Below are positions 1 to 10,924 of a stretch of 64,000 bases of DNA, in pieces (the stretch's first letter is position 1; each line of letters opens with the position of its first letter). The notes beneath the pieces are model-generated. The model was given only the letters and a program-made list of their open reading frames with translations, was not told where the DNA came from and did not search any database. Source of the stretch: Gnetum montanum (Eukaryota; Streptophyta; Gnetopsida; Gnetales; Gnetaceae); contig MNCI01035156.1 in assembly GCA_015680685.1 (NCBI GenBank), positions 71,905 through 135,904 on the forward strand. The letters run 5' to 3'. The position numbers and the translations under genes were made by a program.

Positions 1-99
1 TTTATAACATTTTTTTTGTAGAAACTAAGTAGTCGTAGAAGATGTGAAATTGGTAACAGTTGCAACTTTTTCCTATTTCATACAATAGTCAACAATGAC

Positions 100-1200
100 T
101 ATGATGTATGCCTTTCTATTTGACATGGATGTGATGGGATCAATGAATTTAATTTTCCAAATGTGAAAGGGCTCCAATGGTTGATCCTTATTTTTTTAGG
201 ATCCACCTTGATCGCTTTTTCAAAAATTCTATGCCCCAAAATAATGCCTTGTTGGACCATGAGGTGGACTTTTTGCCAGTTGAGCCTAAGGTTGGTCTCT
301 ACACACCTTTTCAACACTTGCTCAAGATAGTCCAAGGATTGCTCAGATGTAGCCCTGTAGGTGGAGAAGTCATCCATGAAGACTTCCACCTTACTACTAA
401 GATGTTGTTGAAAGATGTTTAGAACTAGGTATTGGAATGTAGCAGGGACATTGCACAAGTCACATGACATCTTTCTATATATGAAAGTCCCACAGGGACT
501 TGTGAATGTTTTCTTGGCCTGATCCTCTAGTGCAATAAAAATTTGGCTATAGCCATTATAACCATCTAGAAAGCTATAGTATTAATGCCTAGAAATGATA
601 TCCAACACCTAGTCCACAAATGGTAACAGAAAGTGATCTTTGTAAGTTGTCATGTTCAGTAGTCTAAAATTGATACAAAAAATCCAGTTGCCACATTTCT
701 TTGATACTATCACAAGTGGGCTAATCCACTTGCTATCCACAATAGAATAGATTAACCCTACCTTAAGAAGTTATTCAATATCCTCTTTCATGATTTTATT
801 TAGTTTGGGATTCAACCACCATTGTGGCTACCTCTTTGGCTTGATGGAAGCATATGCGTAAATGTGATGCTAGCATATCCTTGGATCAATCCTAGTGAGT
901 TCATGATATGACCAAGAAAAGGCCATTGGCCATCTATTAACAACCTCCAATAGATTTTTTTTTCTACATAGAAGTAAACTTGTCATTGATGATAACCATC
1001 TTTCCATTATTCAAAAAGACATATTCCATTCTAGCCAGTAAAGGTTTCAGCTCAAGGGTCTCTTGCTTAAAGCTTTCAAGGATCTCCAACTCTTCCCAAT
1101 TGGTTTCATCAGGTTCATCATTAAAGAGTTGGGGATAAAATTGCTCTACTTCATCCATGCCTTCAATGTAGACACTCGTTAGGCTCTCAATTGGTTCCAT
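100..1200 (-). pseudogene. Reverse transcriptase of element A (Ty3/gypsy), decayed
   Basis: Polymerase that would copy the element RNA into DNA in virus-like particles. The minus strand gives, in order, a protease-RT linker with LELKPLLARMEYVFLN (964-1200), the RT fingers with SKWISPLVIVSKKCGNW (about 770-700), the first catalytic Asp in the palm as FLDGYNGYSQI (about 560), then EDQAKKTFTSPCGTFIYRKM and CNVPATFQ, and the second catalytic motif FMDDF (usual form Y/F-x-DD). LGHRI follows as in all gypsy RTs. The longest uninterrupted stretch is 99-470. Frame breaks lie at several points between 470 and 960. Expected RNase H and integrase would lie left of base 1. The family is certain, and the copy is clearly non-functional. 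Confidence 0.9.
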
Positions 1201-1239
1201 GGATAGTGTTGAACTACATTCTACATCATTGGCTAGCCA

Positions 1240-1710
1240 CTAGGTGTCCTCATATTTTATGGCTATTGCATATAGGCACATTTGAATTTCTATCACATTG
1301 ACACATTGTCTACATGCTATGATAGATGTGCTTTCTATAGAACATAATTTCTTTACACAGGCACATCCTATGTGATAGATGAAAATTTCCAAGGAGAGGT
1401 CTCTGATTCCTAGCCATGCATCAATGGTGCTCAACCAAGCCCTTCCCATGATGATTGGGAAGTCCCCTTTGTAGTTATCAACATGGATGATTAGGAAGTT
1501 AAGAGGATGGGACCACCCATAGACAATGGTCACAATGTCATTTACCAGTCTCAAGGGAACAATGATGGAATGATTTTCCAACTCAAGATGAATGTTACTC
1601 TTCTTGAGTGGAGGTAGGTTTGAGGCTTTGTAAATTTCATGGGAAAGCAAATTTATACTAGAACCTAAGTCCAGAAGATCCTTGCAAGACTCATTCCAAT
1701 GATTTGCAGA
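1240..1710 (-). pseudogene. Aspartic protease (retropepsin) region of element A
   Basis: Protease that would mature the Gag-Pol polyprotein. Continuing upstream of the open stretch at 1240-1650, the frame reads NESCKDLLDLGSSINLLSHE, which carries a DLGS version of the catalytic D-T/S-G motif at about 1665-1676. It is followed by the flap and core with DNYKGDFPIIMGRAWLSTI, matching the usual 'D...PIILGRPFL' block. The same block occurs in element E at 31620-31700, almost word for word. The C-terminal part after DLSLEIF is species-specific sequence of unknown role. The catalytic Asp is kept here, unlike in element E, but gag and RT around it are broken. Confidence 0.8.
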
Positions 1711-1959
1711 TAAATGAGGGGAATCCTAGGATCAAATCTTTTCTTGGGTAGATGAAAAACCTTAATCTAATCTATGATAACATGGGTCAACATCATGGTA
1801 TGCACTTTGGGAGGTGTTTGGTTTGAAGGGCTCTTAAATAATGGATCATAGGATGAGGGAACAGTAGGATCATTAGTCGTAGGTATATGTGAGGGCTTTG
1901 AAGAAGTGCTGGTTTAGAAGAAAGATCTTTTTTGGGGTTTTTTTCTAAACCACTTAGCT

Positions 1960-4233
1960 AAGGAGCTAGTTGTAAGTTAACAACACTCCTACCATTTCAT
2001 TACTACAGTTGGGCAAAAATTTCATCCTACATGGAAGGAGTTGATGATAGTTGAGTTAAGGGTAGAGGTATAGGTGTAGAAGGATGAAGAGGCTAGAATG
2101 AAAATATGGATTCCCCTCTTGGAGATTAAGCTCTGTAATATTTAGGAGGATAGAAATGGTTCCAGAATGATGTGTGATTGGAAGAGTCATGCAAAGAAAT
2201 CGATTGCTAGACATAGTACCCATAGGGATTTGGTTGTTGGTAAGGGCACTACTACCTTGGTTGTGGCATCCTCTATGACTGTGGGTGCTACAACTATTGG
2301 TATTACTTGTGAGGTTGGGATGGAACTCCACTCAGATAGTAGACTTGCTATTGGTGGAACTACCTATAGTTGCCCTGGGGATAAGGTAACCTCCTAGGTG
2401 CTTGCCTTCTTACCAATCAAGGATTCAACAAGTACATCCTAGACTCCTACAAGTGTGACACAATGGGGCAACATCCCTTAGGATGCTCATAATGGTAGAT
2501 GTCACACCCACCATCATCATCTATTTTAGATTCCACAACCTCCTATACAATAGTAACTTTGCACTTACCCCTTTGGTGGGCACGTTTAGCTTTTTCCATT
2601 CTCCTTCCATCACGATCACTACATTGCTCTTTGGATGCTTCAAAAATTTTAATAGTAGTTTGGAATTTTTTGTCTAAAGAATCCTACATTTGATCTACCT
2701 TAGATGATATTTTAGAAATATATTTTTGGATTGGCTTCTGCCACTCACATTCTCCTTTGGCCACCTAATCAATGAGCCTTTGGATCTAGTGGACTCTAAG
2801 TTTGAAAAGTCTTCCTTGATCATAGACCTAAAGAGTTCTTCTCATTTCTATTTAGATGTCATCAATGATATGGCAGAGCTACTCCCTTTGAGAAAAGTCA
2901 TGACTTAGTAACCTATGCAACAAAGAGTAATATAAGCCCATGGTTTCATCCAAGGATTCATGTATTCCTTGTCTCTAGCCTTGGATATGCTTTCTTAGAT
3001 TGGACACTTGGGAGTACATTTGATACTTGTAATTGAAGAGCTCAAGCATCGTACTCTATCATCTAATTGATTCTAATTCTAAGGATTGGTACTAACTTTC
3101 AACCTCAAAGAGTATCCTTAGGAATAGATTTAATTTTTGCGATTCTTTTCCATGTTTTGTAGGCACAGGCATTATGAAAGTCTTGAAGATGATTTTTTGG
3201 ATCTAAGTTGCATTCCCCTTCAAACTTGGGAATATTGTTCATATTCAATTATTTGATTCTACTATCTTTCACATGCCTTGTTGGGATTCTCATAGCCTCT
3301 ACAATATTTAACATATTTCTAGTTGCAAGTAAAGGCTCATCATAGTCATGGCCTCTGTGATGGTCATGATGCCTATGATGTCATCTACTATCCCTTATTT
3401 TGTGGTGGTGGACCTTCCTTGATTGCTCATGCCCTTGATCTCTACTAGTTCAATGGGCCCTATGACCATCTCTATCCCATTGATCACCTCCATCACGATC
3501 ACATCCTCTATAACTTCAGTCAAAGCTAGAAGAGGAATAAGATAAGGATGTCAAACATGAAGAGGGAGGAGAGCTAGAACCAACATGATGCATGCTACCA
3601 TCTCTTCTTTGGTCATGAACATGATTATCATTCTTGTTCACGTTCTTGCCTTGAATCCCATCTTTGGAGCCCTCATGATCATGGGATCGTTCTTGCATGA
3701 ACCAAGATTATTTATAGTGGATTATAGATTATGGTTTGGGCTCCCATCATCAAAGCTAAGGGGAGGAGAGTCAGTGAATTGAGAACCTTCAGAGAAGGGA
3801 TACTCTCCTTCTTTTTAGCCCAGTAGGAATAAGGGGTTATTGAACCATTTCCACTTTGATGCTTCATAAAATCTCTCATGTTGTCGATATTTTTTGTATT
3901 ATGCCTCAATGGGATGATAATCTCAATAGTCATGGTCTTGCACAACGTATTTAACATTGAGTTGAGCCCCTAAATACCTAGCCTTGTAAGAGCTTGTAAC
4001 AGCATCGTAGGAATTAATCGATTAGGCAGCAACACAATGTTGCCCTCCATGTCCCTCCACCATAGCTGTTCATCCTAATGCAAGAGGAAGGTGAAGTCTA
4101 GCACATACTCATTAGGATGAGTATATACCACTATTCATTGTTAAGGCATTACCTAATCTGACCCTTCATGCCGTTGTTGATTGGATGTATGCTTGAATGG
4201 TGGTGGAGAATCAACCCTATGAAAAGAAACCAT
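1960..4233 (-). pseudogene. gag of element A, decayed
   Basis: Structural capsid protein of the element. The likely start is the ATG at 4231-4233 (MVSFHRVDSPPPFKH). It is followed by YTHPNEYVLDF, which aligns with YTHPNEYIPNLLL of element E. The central capsid domain, typical of plant gypsy gag (Retrotrans_gag family), is recognisable at about 3080-2850 as LELFNYKYQMYSQVSNLRKHIQG, with many stops. A cysteine-histidine stretch CDIYHYEHPKGCCPIVSHL lies at about 2500-2450 and parallels CNICLYDHPKGQCP in element C. A Ser/His-rich tail follows at 2331-2056. Stops and frameshifts are frequent. Homology to E supports the call more than any single motif. Confidence 0.75.
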
Positions 4234-4347
4234 TTTAGTTTGAAAAGGAAAAATCATTATTATTCTTAATGATTGCAAGTTTAAGGTTCATTACAACATC
4301 TTTGAATAATTTTACTAACTCCTAGATAGCACGCATAGCTAACTAAA

Positions 4348-4366
4348 GTCCCTGGCAACGTCACCA
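4348..4366 (-). promoter_or_regulatory. Primer binding site of element A (tRNA-Asp type)
   Basis: On the minus strand this reads TGGTGACGTTGCCAGGGAC, one base after the end of the 5' LTR. The complement of plant tRNA-Asp 3' end plus CCA is TGGCGCCGTTGCCGGGGA. Three positions differ, two of them explained by C-to-T or G-to-A change at CpG. Confidence 0.8.
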
Positions 4367-4367
4367 A

Positions 4368-5260
4368 TGAGGAGCAACGAGTATACCCTACGCCCAACCA
4401 TGTGAATCTCTAGCATTCAATAAGCAATTTGATTGAATTCCATAGACTTTAGCTCTTTAAGTACATTGGGTCTAGGCAATGAATATCAAGGATGTGATTG
4501 TTGCCTTCTCAATTTCACTTGTAAAATGTAAGTGTATGGTTAAGTGTAACTAAGGCATATAATTTTTATCATTTTCTATTTTTTGTTTAAATCATCTAAG
4601 TGCTAGAAAATAAAGTAATTAAATTTTTAACTAATCTAATAACTAACTAATTAGCTTAAATAATCCTAACATAATTATTTGTTCCCATTTATCATACACA
4701 TCTTGAACAACATTGCAATGTTATTAGGTTACCAATCATTAAGCACTACTAAGATTACCAAACATTAACATATGCTCGAAATGGTTGTACTTATATGTTT
4801 TAATTAATTTCTAATTAATTAATTAATTCCATGATTTATTGTAAACTACTCAAATAATAAATGCATCAAGTAAACATTAATCTAATTCCAAATGCTATAA
4901 GGTTTGTGAAGAAAGCTTATCTTTATTACTGGTCACACCAAGGTGTTCAAGTACATTAATGTTCAAATAAAGATCCATACACTTCTCACACCTACTATGG
5001 GCACTTAGAAAATATTCAAATTGTCAAATGAAAAAAATGCAAGAGCTTTACTAGGATACTATGGAATGCCATAAATGCAACTAGTGAGCACGTATTTATA
5101 GCCAAAGACACACACTACATCGACAAGGTCACATCAACACATTAGACCATGCATTAACATGACTGCATCAATGGGGTCACATCAACACATTAGACCATGT
5201 GTTGATGCAACTGCGCCAATGGGGTCACATCAATGAGATCACATCAACAACATCCCATCA
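4368..5260 (-). repeat. 5' LTR of element A
   Basis: On the plus strand it begins TGAGGAG next to the primer site and ends CATCCCATCA, matching the ends of the element E LTRs (TGATGAG ... CCCATCA). A TATA-like GTATTTATAGCC near 5090 marks the promoter. The short U3 to its right (about 5110-5260) is built from repeated GGTCACATCAACACATTAG-type units. The partner LTR is outside the window. Confidence 0.75.
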
Positions 5261-6845
5261 ATGCAATCTAAGGAAGATGCTTCATCAACTTTGAACTTTC
5301 ACACTTCACCAACATTTATTAACCATGTTGTGGATTTCAAATAAGAAGAAGAAATGAATTCTACAAACCAAACTTCAAAGTAATTAAAGGTGATGTCTAC
5401 ATATGGAAGTACAACAAATTGAAGTGAAAACATGAAGATAAAAGAAAAAAGTGAAAGATCAAGAAAAGACAAGTTAGAGCTTTTTGTAACATATGACCAA
5501 AATCCGTATATTTTATATTTTATTTCTAGATCATTTAGGATAATATCGGAGAATCTATTTATTATTTTATTTATTAAAATATTAATGGATGAATGTAATA
5601 ATGGAATGTCCGCAATGTTACATGTCTCTTCGATTCCTATCCCATTTTCATGAAAGTAAACTTATCCCTTAGTTAGTTATAATGGCCCCATCAAATTCCT
5701 ATAAATACATAGGCATATTATGTTGTATTTTGATTAAGAAGTAAGAACATTGATTTGGTTACAAAATTTGTCTCCATATTCATCAAATTCATCACTTATT
5801 CATCAATTGATCATTCATCACATTTATCAAATTCACCAATTTATCAAGATTTAGTGGATCATTATACTTCATTGCATTTCAAGTCTAAAACACATTCAAT
5901 GTCACCTTTTTATAATGTATTTCAACATCAAATCAACTCAAATCAAGTCAAAATTTTGTAGATAGGTAGATTGTTGAAAGAGCTTTGTATCAAGTATGTA
6001 CTCATTCCATAGCTCTCCCAATTGTTGAGATATTCATCTCGTAAATCACCAATTTCTATTTTGGACAATGAGCAATTTTATTCAAGACCCCTATTTTAGG
6101 ATAGATTTGAATCATTAAATAGATTCCAATGGATCTAAAATTTCACAAGCTTATAGAATGCAAAACAAGCTTTCCAAGAAGCCCAACATCAACCCAGAAA
6201 GCATCTAGATTGCAAAGATATCACAACTACAAAATCAAAAAAGAATTTAGTTTTTTTACATTTTGGCCTCCCACATCATCTGATAAATAGGGCATCTAAA
6301 AAATCTATAAAATAAAAAATTCTTTTCAATTTTTATTTTAGAAAAATCAATATTCTAAAATAGTACAAATAGTTGTTCTCTTAATCCAAACTTAGATTCA
6401 TATTTATAAGTGAATTATCTTCTCTATCTTCTTTTAATGTAGTAGAGTTTATCATCCTTTTATTTGAGGAGCTATATTTACAATATTTATACTTTTAGTT
6501 TTAGTTTCATAATATTAAGTATTGGTTGTTGGTTAGATAGTTATTTCATACAACATTGTACTTGAAGGTGTTGAATTCAAAACTTAATATTGACATCCCT
6601 TTCCAACAACTATGTTGCCAATATAGAAACATGTTACTTAATGTTATCTATTACAAAAAATATTTTTTTATTAATTTATCTTTTTCATTGGTCATATAAT
6701 AGAGGCAATTTTGTGCCATTAATCTTCACCACTATTACTGTCCTATCAATTTAGAATGAACATTATTTCAACATTTCTATAATTACGCCTATCATATCAT
6801 AGTTATTTTTATCATCATCTTTATTATGATCTTATCAACATAGTG
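5261..6845. other. AT-rich intergenic stretch, nothing recognised
   Basis: Low-complexity AT-rich DNA with only short open stretches (for example 5432-5653 and 5755-5961) that carry no recognisable motif. A TATA-like CTATAAATACATAGG near 5700 could belong to an old LTR, but no matching partner was seen. Confidence 0.5.
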
Positions 6846-6849
6846 TTAA

Positions 6850-7505
6850 TTATCAATAGAGAAAAGTTAGGATTGGAAATTTCTTTGCTCTAATTACCTT
6901 GTACCCTATGTTACATTCAACTTTATTAGTACTATATCATCTCACATAGCATTTAATTTTATCATCATGTTTATTGCCATCTAATCGATGTAAAGTCAAT
7001 CATTCAATGTAGAAAAGTAAGGATTGGAAACTTCATTCCTCTAGTTGCTTTAGACCCTATGTCAAGTCCAACTTCTATATCATTAATCATTCAATGTAGA
7101 AAAGTTAGGATTGGAAAATTCATTCCTCTAGTTGCTTTAGACCCTATGTCAAGTCCAACTTCTATATCATTACTCTTTTTATATGTTACATTATCTATTG
7201 GATCACATTCAATTTCATTGTTATCATCTTTATTGTTATATTATCAAGATAAGGTCAATTGTTCAAAATAGAAAAGTCACACATTATCCTTCCCTCCAAT
7301 TCCCTTGTATCCTACTTTACATCAAGCTTAATCTTTATTATTATTGTTCTATATTACTTTATGTATCACATCAAATCCAATTCTATCATTGTCACCTTTG
7401 GTGTTGTGTTATGAATGTAGAGCCAATTAGTTATTCAACATAGACAATTTAAGGATTACAAAATCCATTTACTTCAATTGCCTTATACCTTGACATTACA
7501 TAATC
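6850..7505. repeat. Degenerate tandem repeat (about 85/170 bp units)
   Basis: The phrase 'tagaaaagt(t)aggattggaa...cttcattcctctagttgcttt...accctatgt' recurs at about 6855, 7010, 7094, 7268 and 7440 with increasing divergence. The copies starting near 7010 and 7094 are almost identical over about 84 bp. The other intervals are close to twice that, so the array probably grew by unequal exchange of an 85- or 170-bp unit. Confidence 0.7.
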
Positions 7506-7878
7506 CGTTTTAACTCCGTCAAATGGATTAACTGTTAAATGTAATTTTATGAGGCATCACTTTCACCTTTTAGTACAATTGCTAAAGTCCGAGTGGTGAC
7601 GAAAACGGTGGTAAATTATTCATGCAGTTATCTCTACATGCACGTCCTGACAGTCCATGACTTTGACGAAGACTTTGACAAAAGTATCTTCAATAATATG
7701 TTAAAAGGACTTCAGAATCTCTAGGTACTGTTCCAAGTCTGAAAGACTTTAACGTACTCACTACCTTCACCATAGGCCACGCAATTTGTATGGACTACAA
7801 AATTTTTCATACAACGGTAAAACTTTAATTTATAAGCCGTAGTTCACCCTTTCCAGCTGTCTCACCGTTCCCCAGGTG

Positions 7879-7887
7879 TATATAAAG
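7879..7887 (+). promoter_or_regulatory. TATA box of the LRR-receptor pseudogene
   Basis: TATATAAAG lies 54 bp before the ATG at 7941, in a 5' region (7500-7900) that is more complex and less AT-rich than the repeats to its left. This is a normal plant core-promoter spacing. Activity is not shown. Confidence 0.5.
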
Positions 7888-7940
7888 TTGTTTCGCATAC
7901 TCAATTTTGGCTGCATTAGAGTTTCTCAAGAAAATCAGAT

Positions 7941-8731
7941 ATGGAAATGGCATTAGCAATGCACATCAGAGGAAGCAAAGTCATGAGAACGGTGATCTTA
8001 GTGTTGCTTCTTAATGCTGCTGCTTTTTGGGTGGGATCAGCTGCTTCTGCTTCATCTTCATCTTCATGTTTTGATGCAGATGTGAATGCCCTCTTGCAAT
8101 TCAAAGCAGTAATTAAGGAAGATCCTTTTAACTCCCTCTTCATCTTTTGATGCAGATGTGAATGCCCTCTTGCAATTCAAAGCAGTAATTAAGGAAGATC
8201 CTTTTAACTCCCTCTTTAATTGAACTCCCCACAAAGCACATGGAGTATGCGTCAATTGGGCTGGAGTCAAGTGCTCATCATTTTCTTCTCATTCCTTGCA
8301 TCATGATTTTTTTTGTCATATTGTCTCTCTTTATATGCAATCTCACATTTCTATCCTATTTGGATCTTTCATACAATAGCTTATCTTATCCTACCCCTAA
8401 AGAGATTTGTAGACTCAACCAGTTGTAATAGAGGAGTCTTTATTTTACAGGCATCCAAGGCCCCATTCCCCAATCCTTGAGAAGCTGCTCTCATCTTGGA
8501 CAATTAGAGCTACCTCTACAAAGGAAAGGGCTTTCAATTATATCTCCTCGGCTCTTGAATTTCACATCTCATATGGAGCTTACGTTAAATATAACCAATT
8601 TGAAAGGGGTTATTCCAAGAGAGTTGGGAAAATTGAGTCTACTTCACAGTCTAAATCTGTCCTGCGAGAACATTGATGGTTTCTTTAACCCCATACTATC
8701 TTTGGCGGGATATATGTTCTATATCATTTGA
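7941..8731 (+). pseudogene. LRR receptor-like protein, broken 5' fragment
   Basis: The start at 7941 gives MEMALAMHIRGSKVMRTV followed by a hydrophobic core (ILVLLLNAAAFWVG) that looks like a signal peptide. An LRR N-terminal cap follows: CFDADVNALLQFKAVIKEDP. A 76-bp tandem duplication (copies about 8069-8144 and 8145-8220) shifts the frame and brings a stop at 8150. After the second copy the cap would continue FN-stop-TPHKAHGVCVNWAGVKCSS, where TGA replaces the TGG of the usual NW. Further leucine-rich repeats follow in changing frames: NLTFLSYLDLSYNSLS (8320-8390), and NLKGVIPRELGKLSLLHSLNLS (8600-8665). No transmembrane segment or kinase follows. The intact relative would be a plasma-membrane receptor kinase or receptor-like protein. 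The ligand cannot be guessed. Confidence 0.85.
8069..8220 (+). repeat. 76-bp tandem duplication inside LRR pseudogene
   Basis: The segment from TTTTGATGCAGATG to CTCCCTCTT occurs twice with a 76-bp offset and essentially no differences. The near-identity says the duplication is recent compared with the surrounding decay. The length is not a multiple of three. Confidence 0.9.
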
Positions 8732-8969
8732 AGCAAATGATGTTACTGTTAATGCATAAATTTTGGTCGCACCAACACTCAGGGAAAAACTTGTTTCAAG
8801 AGACTATTGTCTAAGGTGCCTCCTCTTGGAAACACAAGAATAGTCTTAGCTAGAGAAGGCTATGTGACGTTTTAAAAAGTAAACCAAACTAAAAAAATCA
8901 GAATTTTAATTAAATGATTATCTTGAATTTAAGAATACAATAAGTAATTAAAAGAAATAAATTTTCCCT

Positions 8970-9640
8970 GGTTCATTGGTGTACAAGAAAACTGACTGTT
9001 GCCTGAAGAGGGAGAGAGAGGGATGCCACTGCTACTCTACACTACCATGTGCTTCTGCCGTGCTTTATAGTGGAGAGAGAAAAAGTGGAGTAAGAGAGAG
9101 ACTACCTGCTACAGTTGGCATGGGGCAGCAACTAAGGTTGTTCAGAGCTTGCCACATGTGCTGCCATCACACCGCTGCTGCTGTGCATCAATGTGCACAT
9201 GTGTCCAGCTATTGTCAAAGAGGGGTGCATTGTTTGTCAACCATTGTCAGATATCGTGCTGTCCCGTCTGTCATGCGGCCGTGGATGTCTACTGCACATA
9301 GGCCGTTGGGAGGGTGTAAAAAAGAATCTCATGCACCCTGTAGCGGATCAGACTGAGAAGAGAGAGGGTGCCTACCATAGTCTGCCACGAGCTGGTTAGT
9401 GTTGATGCGTGGATGACTATTGGCTACTGATGCTGCCACTGGTTCGTCTCCCGCCAGAGAGAGAAGGCTGTACCTGATGGTCTCCCTATCACACGCACTT
9501 GCACCCGCTCAAGCCGTATAGCCTGCACACTGTAGATGCATAAATACAAAATAAAGACACCATTGTCTCTTGGTTTCCTGGTTGGCTGCCACCAAGATCC
9601 GATGCTACCCTATCCAAGAGAGAGAATGCCACCCGATCTA
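8970..9640. other. GC-richer GA/CTG-containing island, unidentified
   Basis: This stretch is visibly richer in G and C than its neighbours. It contains repeated GAGAGAGAG...ATGCCAC or GTGCC phrases (near 9012, 9085, 9360, 9455, 9617) and CTGCTG runs. It is open in one frame for 126 codons (8976-9356), but the product is Cys/His-rich with no recognisable fold, as expected from such composition. It may be part of an older transposon into whose right side copia element B inserted. Confidence 0.35.
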
Positions 9641-9659
9641 TCGACCCTATGTGCCATGT

Positions 9660-10048
9660 TGGCCATAGTTATCATGATAAATTTAGGCCATGGTTATCAT
9701 GATAAAATTTGACTATGGTTATTAAAATAGTGGATGGTTATCATTAGTTATTTAAGGGCCCTTTCACCAATATAAAAGGGACCTCCCTCACCTCAATTCA
9801 AATCCATCACAGATATCCTCTTTCCATCCCACTCTTACATTCTTCTCCTATTGCATGAGAGAGAGGCTTTTTTTTGTTCTCTCCTTGTGATGAAGAGAGA
9901 AGGTTGTTATCCCCATTTTTTGATAATAAGATCCTTCTACATTTGCCCATGGTTTTTTCCCACTTTGGGATTTTTCCACGTAAAAGATTCATGTTCATTG
10001 CTCTTTATTTTCATCTCATTTTATATTTTGCTATTAGATCTACTAACA
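9660..10048 (+). repeat. 5' LTR of element B
   Basis: It starts TGGCCATAGTT and ends CTACTAACA, one base before the primer site. The U3 has two close copies of a unit containing the perfect palindrome TTATCATGATAA (9670 and 9697), then a TATA-like AATATAAAAGGGACC at about 9768. The same arrangement recurs in the 3' LTR. Confidence 0.9.
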
Positions 10049-10049
10049 A

Positions 10050-10065
10050 TGGTATCGAAGCCATG
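10050..10065 (+). promoter_or_regulatory. Primer binding site of element B
   Basis: TGGTATCGAAGCCATG matches the initiator-Met tRNA complement (TGGTATCAGAGCCATG) except for a swapped GA/AG pair. It is the standard copia primer site. Confidence 0.85.
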
Positions 10066-10113
10066 TTCATAGTCCATGGAAGTGTTGCAAATTGTGCATA
10101 CAAATTTTACAAA

Positions 10114-10915
10114 ATGGTTGGCAAGTATGAAATAGAGAAGCTCAATGGAAGCAACTTCACATTGGAGAAAATGAAGATATAGACAATTTTGCGTAAAGAT
10201 AATTGGCTAGCAGCTATTGAATAAAGGTCGTGAGAGGTCACAGATGATGGCAAGGTGAATGAAATGGATTGTAATGCTATTGCCAATTTACACTTGGCAG
10301 TAGCAGATGGGGTTCTTTCAAGTTTTGTAGAAAAGAATATGACAAAGGAAATATGGGACACTCTGACAAAGTTGTACGAGGCTAAATCACACCACAACAA
10401 AATATTTTTAAAGAGAAGACTTTACACTCTTCGTATGGAAAAAACCTCATCAATAATTGACCATATCAACACCTTAAATACTTTATTTGCTCAACTCACA
10501 TCATTGGGCTATAAAGTAGATGCAGGTGAACATGCAGAAATTCTACTTCAAAGTCTACCTGATTCATATGATCAACTCATCATCAACTTGACTAAATATG
10601 TCCTCCTTATCGATGATCTTGTCTTCATTGAGGTTGCAACTGCAACTCTTGTAGAAGAAAGTTAGTGAAAGAACAAGGAAGATAGGTTGGCAAACAAGGG
10701 GGAGGCCTTAACAATGATGAGAAGGAGATTCGTGGAACATGATCCAAATTGGAACCAAATTCATGATAGATCCAAGTGAAGAAGTAAAAAGAAAAACATT
10801 ACTTGCTACAACTGTGGCAAGAGAGGACACCTGAAGAAGAAGTGTTGGAACAAGAAGAGTAATAAAAGGAATCCTCAAGGGAATGTGACAAGTACCTCAT
10901 ATGATGATGATGTTA
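10114..10915 (+). pseudogene. gag of element B
   Basis: Capsid/nucleocapsid protein. From the ATG at 10114 it reads MVGKYEIEKLNGSNFTLEKM, the usual copia gag start (x-LNGxNFxxWK), then a stop at about 10182. The long open part (10255-10665) shows the UBN2-type gag core: EIWDTLTKLYEAKSHHNKIF, LKRRLYTLRM and SIIDHINTLNTLFAQL, ending ILLQSLPDSYDQLI. After another stop the zinc knuckle CYNCGKRGHLKKKCW (CX2CX4HX4C) appears complete at about 10807-10850. Three or more stops break the frame. Confidence 0.9.
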
Positions 10916-10924
10916 TATACAGTT

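Larger units (their letters stand above)
1..5260 (-). mobile_element. Element A: Athila-like Ty3/gypsy retrotransposon, 3' part outside window
   Basis: Reading right to left, the parts come in the canonical order: 5' LTR (4368-5260), primer binding site (4348-4366), gag (about 4233-1960), aspartic protease (about 1710-1240), a linker, then reverse transcriptase (about 1200-100). The window ends inside or just after RT, so RNase H, integrase and the 3' LTR are not visible. The primer site resembles the tRNA-Asp complement known for Athila elements. Gag and protease align with those of element E at 31250-34514. Many stops and frameshifts make it inactive. The superfamily assignment is strong. 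The Athila assignment rests on the primer site and the gag/protease style. Confidence 0.85.

Noticed and set aside
2167-2397. Plus-strand frame in the gag region of element A
   Set aside because: Shadow of the minus-strand gag, which aligns with element E.
8976-9356. 126-codon open frame rich in Cys and His
   Set aside because: It follows from GC-rich repetitive composition; no fold, start context or relatives are visible.
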